From Phocaeicola plebeius DSM 17135 (GTDB lineage: Bacteria; Bacteroidota; Bacteroidia; Bacteroidales; Bacteroidaceae), in the NCBI RefSeq assembly GCF_000187895.1, contig NZ_DS990134.1, forward strand, positions 310,001 to 374,000: a stretch of 64,000 bases of DNA, in the 5' to 3' direction. The translations under genes and the position numbers were made by a program. The notes under the pieces were generated by a model, which searched no databases, was not told the DNA's origin, and saw only the letters and a program-made list of their open reading frames with translations. Shown here in pieces: positions 26,097 through 33,482 of this stretch (position 1 is its first letter; the number at the start of each line of letters is the position of its first letter).

Positions 26097-27240
26097 ATGA
26101 AACAGACGGATGTAACGGTTACGTTCTACCTCAAAAAGAGCGAAATGAATGACGAGGGACATTGCCCGGTCATGGCGAAACTTGTTGTCGGCAAATTTTC
26201 AGAAGCGGCTTTTAGTGCGAAAATGTCCGTACCCGCTGCACTGTGGGCATCCGGACGTGCCACGGGTAAAAGTAACGCCGCGCGGGAAATCAACCGGCAA
26301 CTGGACGATTTGCGAGCTTCAGCCATTTCCATTTATGCCGAACTGTCAGCCACCCGTGAGAATGTAACGGCTGAAGAAATAAGGAATCTGTTGTTGGGGA
26401 CAGCTTTCGGGCAGGAAACCCTGTTGGGTTATTTCCGGACGTTCATCGAACATTTCGAAAAACGTGTCGGCGTGAACCGGGAAAAGGGAACAGCGCAATC
26501 TTACCGCTATGCTTGTAACTGTGTGGCCGCTTTCATCCAGGAGAAATACAAGTTGTCGGATGTTCCTTTCACGGCCCTGAACCGTTCATTCATCGACAAC
26601 TATGACCTCTACCTACGCACGGAGCGCCGCTTTGCCCTGGGAACTATCGTGTTGCTTGTCACACGGTTGAACACGATTGTCGGGGAAGCCATCGCGGAAG
26701 GGATTATCACTGCCGACCCGTTCGCGGGTTATGAAGCCGAACATCCCGAGCGGGAACAGAAATACCTTACCGCCGTGGAGTTACAACGGCTGATGACCAC
26801 ACCCCTGCACGACCCGAAACTCTACCATATCCGCGACCTGTTCCTCTTCTCCTGCTACACGGGTATCCCTTACGGGGACATGTGCCGCCTGACGACGGAG
26901 GATCTGGAAGTGGCCGAGGACGGTGAGGTATGGATCAAGACCGCCCGCAAGAAGACGAAAATCGACTATGAAGTGCCGTTGCTCGACATACCGTTGCTCA
27001 TCCTCGACAAGTACCGGGATATGGCCCCGGAAGGAAAACTGCTGCCGATGTACAGCAACAACGAACTCAACCGGACACTGAAACGTATTGCCGCCATTTG
27101 CGGAATTGAACGGAAGCTCGTCTTTCACTGCGGACGCCATACCTACGCCACCGAGATCACGCTTTCGCATGGTGTCCCGCTTGAAACCGTCAGTAAAATG
27201 CTGGGGCATAGCCGCATTTCCACGACGCAGATTTACGCCA
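26097..27240 (+). CDS. int: IntDOT-type tyrosine recombinase, exon 1 (interrupted by a group II intron)
   Basis: Exon 1 encodes residues 1-381 of a 410-aa integrase that excises and integrates the element. An arm-binding domain (KQTDVTVTFYLKKSE), a core-binding domain (about 100-210) and the catalytic domain are present. His344 and Arg347 lie in FHCGRHTYAT, the next His in LGHSRISTTQ, and the nucleophile is Tyr380 in TQIYA. The position of the first catalytic arginine is Pro258 (TGIPYGDM); CTnDOT IntDOT is known to lack this arginine too (Ser259). Unspliced, the frame adds SAPRMVA and stops at 27263, losing the C-terminal 29 residues. The ATG at 26097 fits the family N-terminus; an upstream in-frame start at 26073 overlaps the promoter. 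Confidence 0.93.
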
Positions 27241-27813
27241 GTGCGCCCAGAATGGTCGCTTAATAAATACTTCTTTAGCAAGAAGTTAGGATTGGGTTCG
27301 ATATAGTCCTATCGTCAATCAGTTTATCCAAAAGGGAAACCCGATGGAGAGTGTAGCATACTGATTAAAGCTCCAAGTCCACTAATAGTCAGGTGGCGAC
27401 TGAGGGGCAAGACGAAAAGACATACATAAGGATGAAGCCTTGATTGGTTGAATGATAGTTCAGTGGTACCAAATCTTGCAACAACGGAAGACTATTATAC
27501 ATACGTTGTTTCATAGTACTCTGCCTATTTTGTGCGTTAGTGCAGAGCATAAAGAACCGACTATGACACAGCCGCAATAAGCGGACAAGAACGAAAGTCG
27601 CATCCGACAGTATGTCGTGCTAATAGTTATTAAGAGAACTAACTGGGGATTACCTAAGTCGGAACGCTGGAACAAACAGCTATAAAGAAAGCTTTTGAAT
27701 ATCCGATATGGTAACGGAACTTCCGTAGTAGTCTGAGCAAGGGAAAGCCTTGTACATGGCGAAGGGAAGTAGTCTGTAACTTTAATACAAACAACGGAAA
27801 ACGTGAGAGACGT

Positions 27814-29622
27814 ATGAGAAATCCAGAGCAAGTATTAAACATTTTAGCTGGACACAGCAATGAGCCCGAGTATAAATACGAAAGGCTTTACCGTATTCTA
27901 TTCAATGAACAGATGTTCTTTGTCGCCTACCAACGTATGTATGCAAAGCCGGGCAACATGACACCCGGCACAGATGGCAAAACTGAGGATGAAATGAGCA
28001 TTGATAGGATAAACAAACTCATAGAGAGTATAAAGGATGAGACTTATAGTCCCAATCCTGCAAAGAGAACTTACATTCCGAAAAAGAATGGGAAGATGCG
28101 TCCGCTAGGAATACCGTCTTTTGAAGACAAATTGGTTCAAGAGGTAGTAAGAATGGTGCTTGAAGCCATATATGAGGGACACTTTGAGTGGACATCGCAC
28201 GGTTTCAGACCAAACCGAAGCTGCCACACAGCACTGAAAAGTCTACAAAACAATTTCAACGGTGCAAAATGGTTCATTGAGGGAGATATAAAAGGCTTCT
28301 TTGACAACATAGACCATAATGTGCTGATAGAAATAATGAAAGGCAGAATAGCAGACGACAGATTTCTTCGTCTGATACGGAAATTCCTCAATGCAGGGTA
28401 CATGGAAGAGTGGCAATTCAACAAGACTTATTCAGGGACACCGCAAGGTGGTATCATAAGCCCTATTTTGGCAAACATATACCTAGACAAGTTCGATAAG
28501 TACATGGATGAATATGCCAACAAATTCAATAAAGGGACAGCAAGAAGCCGCAACAAGGATATTTGCAAACTCAACAGCAGAGTACACTACCTAAAACGTA
28601 GGATAAATGAAGTAGAGGATGTAAACGTAAGAACAAGGATGGTAGAAGAACTGCACGAAAAGCAGAAGCTGATACTTACAATGCCAAGTGGCAATGATAT
28701 GGATGTAAACTTTCGCAGGTTGAAATACGTGCGCTATGCCGATGATTTCCTTATCGGAGTTATCGGAACGAAAAACGAATGTGAGACAATCAAAGCTGAC
28801 ATCACTAAGTTTATGCAGGAAAAGTTAAGGCTGGAGATGTCACAGGAAAAGACTTTGATTACAAATGCACAAGACAGCGCAAAATTTTTGGGTTACGAAA
28901 TATATGTCCGTAAAGACTATGCCACAAAGAGAAACAGTAACGGAACAGTGCGCAGATACTTCAACGGGAATGTGATACTACACGTTTCAAGAGAAGTAAT
29001 CAAGAACAAGCTGCTCAGCCTCGAAGCCATGAAAGTTGTCACCAAACACGGCAAGGAAACATGGGTGTCAAAAGGCAGGACTTATATGATTGACAATGAA
29101 GCGCACGAGATTGTATCTCAGTTTAATACCGAAATACGAGGGTTCTACAACTATTACTCAATAGCAAACAATGCATCGGCTTTGGGACGCTCTTTCGGCT
29201 GTATTATGAAGTTCTCCATGTACAAAACTCTTGCTCAAAAGCTGAATATGTCAGTGAGAAAAGTCATTGAAAGATACCGCAAGGACAATCTCTTTGCAGT
29301 GCCTTTTGTAAACAAGGGAGGAGAAACCAAGTACAGGGTATTCTATAATGAGGGATATGCCCGCAAAACGGATTGTGAAACAGCCCCAAGTGACAATCTG
29401 CCGTACATGTTCAAAACGCCATCGTTGAGTCTGATAGAAAGGCTTACAACAAAAACGTGCGAACTATGTGGCAAGCACGGAGAAGTGGTAATGCACCATG
29501 TCCGCACACTCAAAGAGTTAAAAGGTAAAAATGACTGGGAACGCAAAATGCTCTACATGCACAGAAAGACTTTGGTTGTATGTGCGGAGTGTAACGCAAA
29601 AATCCAGAGATGTGTCAAGTAA
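27814..29622 (+). CDS. ltrA: Group II intron reverse transcriptase/maturase (intron 1)
   Basis: A 602-aa intron-encoded protein. The reverse transcriptase domain has RPLGIPSFEDKLVQ, the RT motif GTPQGGIISPILANIYLD, and the catalytic YADD in YVRYADDFLIG (about 306-316). The maturase X domain spans roughly 380-520. The C-terminal HNH-type region (about 548-600) has CELCGKHGEVVMHHV and CAECNAKI: the HH pair and four cysteines are present, but the histidines usual after the last cysteine pair are N and Q. It splices the intron and copies it into DNA targets. It differs clearly from the second intron's protein. Confidence 0.93.
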   Translation: MRNPEQVLNILAGHSNEPEYKYERLYRILFNEQMFFVAYQRMYAKPGNMTPGTDGKTEDEMSIDRINKLIESIKDETYSPNPAKRTYIPKKNGKMRPLGIPSFEDKLVQEVVRMVLEAIYEGHFEWTSHGFRPNRSCHTALKSLQNNFNGAKWFIEGDIKGFFDNIDHNVLIEIMKGRIADDRFLRLIRKFLNAGYMEEWQFNKTYSGTPQGGIISPILANIYLDKFDKYMDEYANKFNKGTARSRNKDICKLNSRVHYLKRRINEVEDVNVRTRMVEELHEKQKLILTMPSGNDMDVNFRRLKYVRYADDFLIGVIGTKNECETIKADITKFMQEKLRLEMSQEKTLITNAQDSAKFLGYEIYVRKDYATKRNSNGTVRRYFNGNVILHVSREVIKNKLLSLEAMKVVTKHGKETWVSKGRTYMIDNEAHEIVSQFNTEIRGFYNYYSIANNASALGRSFGCIMKFSMYKTLAQKLNMSVRKVIERYRKDNLFAVPFVNKGGETKYRVFYNEGYARKTDCETAPSDNLPYMFKTPSLSLIERLTTKTCELCGKHGEVVMHHVRTLKELKGKNDWERKMLYMHRKTLVVCAECNAKIQRCVK

Positions 29623-29640
29623 GATGATGTTACAGATGGA

Positions 29641-29674
29641 GAGCCGTATACATGGAGACGTGTAAGTACGGTTC
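29641..29674 (+). ncRNA. Domain V of group II intron 1
   Basis: A 34-nt catalytic hairpin, GAGCCGTA at the 5' arm and TACGGTTC at the 3' arm with a GAGA-like loop. This is the most conserved ribozyme element, which binds the two catalytic metal ions. Domain VI and the 3' splice site follow within 61 nt. Confidence 0.85.
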
Positions 29675-29735
29675 GGGGGCAGGCAAACGAAAACCTACCG
29701 CTGTAAAGCGGAAAGGCGTTGTTTGCCGAGCCTAC

Positions 29736-29824
29736 AGATAACCAAAGAGAAGCTCAATCAGGACATGGAGAACCTTGCCGCAAGATTGAACGGCGTCGAG
29801 GAATTTGCAGGTTGCACCATCTAA
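29736..29824 (+). CDS. int: IntDOT-type integrase, exon 2 (C-terminal 29 residues)
   Basis: After splicing, the frame continues as K-I-T-K-E-K-L, then DMENLAARLNGVEEFAGCTI and TAA at 29822-29824. This is the normal C-terminal tail of IntDOT-type integrases, directly after the catalytic tyrosine region. Exon 1 (1144 nt) plus exon 2 (89 nt) gives 1233 nt, exactly 411 codons including stop. The exon has no start of its own and is only expressed through splicing. Confidence 0.9.
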
Positions 29825-29835
29825 AAAGAAAAGCC

Positions 29836-30198
29836 ATGAAACGTGACACAATCATCATCGAGGACAAGGCAGTCAGCGTAACCGGTAACGACGTGTGGAT
29901 GACCGCCACCGAAATAGCCGGATTGTTCCATACGACCGTCCCGGCAGTGAACGCCGCCATCAGAGCCGTCCGCAAGTCGGACGTGCTGAACGACTACGAG
30001 GTGTGCCGCTACATGCAGCTTGAAAACGGGCTGCACGCGGACGTGTACGCCCTTGAAATCATCATCCCGGTCGCTTTCAGGGTGAATACCTACAACACCC
30101 ACCTGTTCCGCACATGGCTGGTGGGAAAGGCACTCTCACAAGAGAAACGGCAGACATACGTGATGTTCATACAGAACGGAAAAGCCGGGTATTGCTGA
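29836..30198 (+). CDS. Hypothetical protein with RhuM/KilA-N-like N-terminal domain
   Basis: A 120-aa protein starting 11 bp after the integrase stop. VWMTATEIAGLFHTTVPAVNAAIRAVRK looks like the helix-turn-helix-like start of RhuM-type proteins, and IIPVAFRVNTYNTHLFRTWL resembles their following segment. It is much shorter than full RhuM proteins, ending before the region seen in the remnant at 265. It could be a small DNA-binding regulator of the integrase end. Function unknown. Confidence 0.6.
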   Translation: MKRDTIIIEDKAVSVTGNDVWMTATEIAGLFHTTVPAVNAAIRAVRKSDVLNDYEVCRYMQLENGLHADVYALEIIIPVAFRVNTYNTHLFRTWLVGKALSQEKRQTYVMFIQNGKAGYC

Positions 30199-30218
30199 TT
30201 GCACATACCCCATAAGAC

Positions 30219-30263
30219 AAGTAAACGGGTAGCACCACAAAAGGTGTCACCCGTTTACTTTTT
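30219..30263. terminator. Bidirectional terminator between convergent genes
   Basis: AAGTAAACGGGT (30219-30230) pairs with ACCCGTTTACTT (30249-30260), extended inward by GCACC/GGTGT with one mismatch between, around an ACAAAA loop. T residues follow. It separates the plus-strand gene from the minus-strand HTH genes. Confidence 0.85.
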
Positions 30264-30275
30264 CATGAAACCGCC

Positions 30276-30581
30276 TCACTCCAGCGGCTTGCGGTAGTTC
30301 GCTTCCAGTACCCCGCGCAGCCCCGTTTCCGGGTAAAGCACCTTCCCTCCCAAAAGTATGAAGGGCAACACGCGGTTGTTGCGGTATTCCTGCAAGGTGC
30401 GCCGGCTCACACGGAGCAGTTCCGACACCTCGCCGTCCGTCAGGTAACGTTCCCCGTCCAGCGGAGGACGGTAGCTTTCCAGAAATGCGGACAGCCATTT
30501 CGAGCCTTTGCGCATATCCTGCACCACAGAGGCTATCGGCTCGTCTTCCATCGTAAAAACATCGTTGTTCTCGTTCATCAT
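30276..30581 (-). CDS. Helix-turn-helix (excisionase/MerR-like) protein
   Basis: About 101 aa when started at the ATG at 30581, which lies just after the stop of the upstream HTH gene; longer in-frame starts would overlap that gene. The C-terminal half holds LTDGEVSELLRVSRRTLQEYRNN, a winged-helix DNA-binding motif like excisionases and the Xis2 proteins of CTnDOT, then LPFILLGGKVLYPETGL. It may regulate the integrase end or assist excision. It is second in a two-gene minus-strand operon. Confidence 0.7.
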   Translation of the reverse strand: MMNENNDVFTMEDEPIASVVQDMRKGSKWLSAFLESYRPPLDGERYLTDGEVSELLRVSRRTLQEYRNNRVLPFILLGGKVLYPETGLRGVLEANYRKPLE

Positions 30582-30612
30582 AACTTCGGATTCAGTGGGT
30601 GAATAAATCAAA

Positions 30613-30912
30613 TCATCTGCCGTGCGGATAGAGCGTGCCGACAAGCGGTATCAGCCGCTTCACCTCCTCTGGCTTGTAATAGAACCTGCGGTTTATCTGC
30701 GAGTAGCCGATAAGCCGCCTGTCACGCAGCGTCTGCAACGTGCGCGGGCTTATTCTCAACTGCCCGCAGACCTCCTCGCCCGTGAGCCATCTTTCCATGC
30801 GCCCCGTGTCGCTTTTGCGCCTCAGGGCGGCGACCTTCTCCGAGAGTGCGCCGAATGCCGCCACCATCATCTCGAAAGTCTTTTTCTCGATAGATACTAT
30901 TTCCATATTCAT
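30613..30912 (-). CDS. Helix-turn-helix protein, divergent from the xis-like operon
   Basis: A 99-aa protein if started at the ATG at 30912, which sits 19 bp after the promoter -7 box. The N-terminal helix (SIEKKTFEMMVAAFGALSE) resembles the start of the Xis2d-like protein on the other strand. LTGEEVCGQLRISPRTLQTLRDRR is the HTH, then IGYSQINRRFYYKPEEVKRLI as the wing. A regulator or recombination directionality factor is likely. Confidence 0.7.
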   Translation of the reverse strand: MNMEIVSIEKKTFEMMVAAFGALSEKVAALRRKSDTGRMERWLTGEEVCGQLRISPRTLQTLRDRRLIGYSQINRRFYYKPEEVKRLIPLVGTLYPHGR

Positions 30913-30930
30913 GTCATTTAGAGTTTGCCG

Positions 30931-30938
30931 CAAAGGTA
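30931..30938 (-). promoter_or_regulatory. -7 box of the minus-strand HTH operon
   Basis: Minus strand TACCTTTG, a full match to TAnnTTTG, 19 bp upstream of the ATG at 30912. Confidence 0.55.
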
Positions 30939-31030
30939 ACGAAACGGCATACAAGACGTATCGTTTTCCGCTGAAAGGCTGCCTGTTGCGCCGTTTGACC
31001 GGGTTACGGAGCCATCTTCCGCAAAAATCT

Positions 31031-31045
31031 TACGTGAGTCACGTA
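31031..31045. promoter_or_regulatory. Palindromic operator candidate in the divergent HTH/xis region
   Basis: TACGTGAGTCACGTA is a perfect 7+1+7 palindrome. It lies 69 bp upstream of the xis2c-like ATG (31114) and about 93 bp from the minus-strand -7 box. In CTnDOT, RteC binds upstream of xis2c to switch on the excision genes, so this may be part of such a site or an autoregulatory operator. Confidence 0.45.
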
Positions 31046-31113
31046 GTGAGTTGTTAAAGCCCCTTTTGTTTATTGCCGAATTTTGTCGCAGAAACAAAAA
31101 GAAAGGACTGAAC

Positions 31114-31476
31114 ATGAAAGTGATAACAATGGAAAGTTCCGCCTACAAGGAGATGATGGCGCAGATTGCGAACATCGCAGGGTACATCCGCGAGGCAAGG
31201 GACGAGAAGAAACGGAAGCGGGAAACCGAAGACAAGCTGCTTGACACGGCACAGGCGGCGAAGATGCTCAACGTGAGCAAGCGCACCATGCAGCGTATGC
31301 GCACCGACCACCGTATCGAGTATGTGGTGGTACGCGGAAGCTGCCGCTACCGCCTTTCCGAGATACTGCGGCTATTGGAGGACAACACAGTAAGGAACGA
31401 GGAAGGGACAATAGACACCCTGTTCCACAACCACACGCTGCGCACGGGCGGCAAACCAAAAGGAAGGAGGACATAG
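31114..31476 (+). CDS. xis2c: Xis2c-like small helix-turn-helix protein
   Basis: A 120-aa basic protein. It opens with an amphipathic helix rich in lysine and arginine (REARDEKKRKRETEDKLL). The winged-helix motif is LDTAQAAKMLNVSKRTMQRMRTD, then the wing YVVVRGSCRYRLSEI. In CTnDOT, two such proteins encoded back to back before orf3 and exc, Xis2c and Xis2d, are required for excision. Position and length support the assignment; the name is by synteny, not by alignment. The ATG at 31114 follows GAAAGGA. Confidence 0.75.
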   Translation: MKVITMESSAYKEMMAQIANIAGYIREARDEKKRKRETEDKLLDTAQAAKMLNVSKRTMQRMRTDHRIEYVVVRGSCRYRLSEILRLLEDNTVRNEEGTIDTLFHNHTLRTGGKPKGRRT

Positions 31477-31479
31477 GTC

Positions 31480-31830
31480 ATGGAACTGCTCACACGAAAC
31501 AACTTCGAGGGCTGGATGCAGAAGCTGATGGAACGGCTCGACCGTCAGGACGAACTGCTGCTGGCGATGAAGGCTGAGGGGAAACAGCCCACTATCACGG
31601 AAAGCATCCGCCTTTTCGACAATCAGGATTTGTGCATGTTGCTCCAGATAAGCAAACGCACCCTCCAACGCTACCGCAGCGTAGGCGCATTGCCCTACAA
31701 GACGCTGGGCAAGAAGACCTATTACAGCGAGGAGGACGTGCTGACATTCCTTTCCAACCATATCAAGGACTTCAAAAAGGAAGATATAGCCTTCTACAAG
31801 GCTCGTATCCATAATTTCTTTCATAAATAA
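31480..31830 (+). CDS. xis2d: Xis2d-like small helix-turn-helix protein
   Basis: A 116-aa protein beginning 3 bp after the preceding stop, so translationally linked. After an N-terminal helical region (LMERLDRQDELLLAMKAEG) comes the HTH, LFDNQDLCMLLQISKRTLQRYRS, and the wing YKTLGKKTYYSEEDVLTFL. It matches the second excision protein of CTnDOT by position and size. It would bend attL/attR DNA together with the preceding protein and the integrase. Confidence 0.75.
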   Translation: MELLTRNNFEGWMQKLMERLDRQDELLLAMKAEGKQPTITESIRLFDNQDLCMLLQISKRTLQRYRSVGALPYKTLGKKTYYSEEDVLTFLSNHIKDFKKEDIAFYKARIHNFFHK

Positions 31831-31850
31831 CCCATTAAAACATTTTTCAG

Positions 31851-33422
31851 ATGGCAAAGAAAAAAGACGAAAAGGACGTGCTGGTAGTCCGTGACGAGAA
31901 GACAGGCGAGATCAGCGTGGTAGCCGGGCTGAACGCGGACGGCACACCCAAGCGCACCCCCGCAAAAGCGGAGAACGCGCAGAGTTTCCTGCAATTCGAC
32001 CGACATGGCGACGTGCTGGACAACTTCTTCAAGAACTTCTTCCGGCAGTGCAAGGAACCCAGCCGCTTCGGTTTCTACCGCATTGCGGCAGACCAAGCTG
32101 AAAATCTCTTAGAGGTGATGAAGCAACTGCTGAAAGACCCCGAAGCGAACAAGGAGCTGCTCGCCCCTCACAAGGTGGACACCTCCGACTATGAGAAGAA
32201 GGTGCAGGAAGAGATGGCAGCACAACAGACAGAGAAACAAGAACCTCAAAAACAGGAGAACATGGAACAACGGAAAGAACAGCAACAGGACAAATCCGAA
32301 CAGATGCAGGGCAAACGTGGCTACCAGCCCATCGACGAGAGTAAAATCAACTGGCAGGAGCTGGAGGACAGATGGGGCGTAAAGCGGGACAACCTTGAAA
32401 AGTCCGGCGACCTTACGAAGATGCTCAACTATGGCAAGTCCGACTTGGTAAAGGTCAAACCGACCTTCGGCGGCGAATCATTCGAGCTGGACGCCCGCCT
32501 CTCCTTCAAGAAGGACGGTGAGGGAAACATCAGCCTCGTGCCGCACTTCATCCGCAAGGAGCAGAAGCTGGATGAGTACAAGGAACACAAATTCTCCGAC
32601 AATGACCGGAAGAACCTCCGCGAAACGGGCAATCTCGGTAGGGTCGTGGACATTGTGGACAGGGAAACGGGCGAGATCATCCCCTCCTACATCAGCATCG
32701 ACCGCAAGACGAATGAAATCACGGACATTCCGGCAAGCAGGGTGCGCATCCCGGAGCGCATCGGCAAGACGGAAATCACCACGCAGGAGCGGGACATGCT
32801 CCGCGCCGGACTGCCCGTACGCGACAAGCTCATCGAGCGCAACGACGGCAGAAAGTTCGTCACCACCCTGCAAGTGAACGTGGAGCAGCGCGGCGTGGAG
32901 TTCGTGCCGGGAACCGGCAAGTCGCCCCGTACCGCACAGACACAGGAAACCAAAGGCGACACATCGAAAAGTCAGGCGCAGGGCGGGGAAAATGCCGCAC
33001 AGACCAAGAAGGAGCAACGCCGCAACACGTGGACGAACGAGGACGGCAGCATCCGCCCCATCAGCAAATGGAGCGGCGTGAGCTTCACCGACCAGCAGAA
33101 AGCCGACTATGTGGCGGGTAAAGCCGTGAAGCTGGAGAACGTGACCGACAAGCAGGGCTTCCATGCCACGATGTATATCAAGTTCAACCCGGAGAAGGGA
33201 CGCCCGTACCGCTACGACACGAACCCTGACAATGCACAGCAGGTTGCTCCGTCCAACGAGAGCCGCACGCAGGTGGCGGTGAACAACGATGGCAAGACCA
33301 ACGAGGCTACAAAGAATCTGAGAGAGCCGTTGCAGAAAGGTCAGACCAACCCGAAGGACGCCCGCCAGCAACAGCAGCAGGAGAAGCCGCAGAAGAAAAC
33401 GGGCAAGGGCATGAAAATGTAA
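31851..33422 (+). CDS. DUF4099/DUF3945 protein (CTnDOT orf3-like)
   Basis: A 523-aa hydrophilic protein, 20 bp after xis2d. The N-terminal part (MAKKKDEKDVLVVRDEKTGE) and INWQELEDRWGVKRDNLEKSG match the DUF4099 type. Residues about 215-300 and 380-450 match DUF3945-like repeats (RIPERIGKTEITTQERDMLR; NTWTNEDGSIRPISKWSGVS). Glutamine- and lysine-rich low-complexity linkers lie at about 120-160 and at the C-terminus. In CTnDOT the gene at this place (orf3) is in the excision operon but dispensable for excision. Molecular function unknown. Confidence 0.82.
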   Translation: MAKKKDEKDVLVVRDEKTGEISVVAGLNADGTPKRTPAKAENAQSFLQFDRHGDVLDNFFKNFFRQCKEPSRFGFYRIAADQAENLLEVMKQLLKDPEANKELLAPHKVDTSDYEKKVQEEMAAQQTEKQEPQKQENMEQRKEQQQDKSEQMQGKRGYQPIDESKINWQELEDRWGVKRDNLEKSGDLTKMLNYGKSDLVKVKPTFGGESFELDARLSFKKDGEGNISLVPHFIRKEQKLDEYKEHKFSDNDRKNLRETGNLGRVVDIVDRETGEIIPSYISIDRKTNEITDIPASRVRIPERIGKTEITTQERDMLRAGLPVRDKLIERNDGRKFVTTLQVNVEQRGVEFVPGTGKSPRTAQTQETKGDTSKSQAQGGENAAQTKKEQRRNTWTNEDGSIRPISKWSGVSFTDQQKADYVAGKAVKLENVTDKQGFHATMYIKFNPEKGRPYRYDTNPDNAQQVAPSNESRTQVAVNNDGKTNEATKNLREPLQKGQTNPKDARQQQQQEKPQKKTGKGMKM

Positions 33423-33482
33423 TCCCGTGTCCGCCACTGAATCCAAAATAAAATCCAAAGTATCAACAAAAAAGAAGAAGAC

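Larger units (their letters stand above)
27241..29735 (+). mobile_element. Group II intron inside the integrase gene
   Basis: The intron is 2495 nt. The 5' end is GTGCG (27241), fitting GUGYG, and the 3' end is CCTAC (29731-29735), fitting AY. Domain V is the 34-nt hairpin 29641-29674, beginning GAGCCGTA and ending TACGGTTC. The intron-encoded protein lies at 27814-29622. Removing the intron joins GCC A to AG ATA ACC and restores an unbroken 410-codon integrase with the normal C-terminus, fixing both boundaries. TGGCG at 27394-27398 could pair with the last five exon bases (CGCCA) as EBS1; this is only a suggestion. The intron is in sense orientation to int. Confidence 0.93.
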
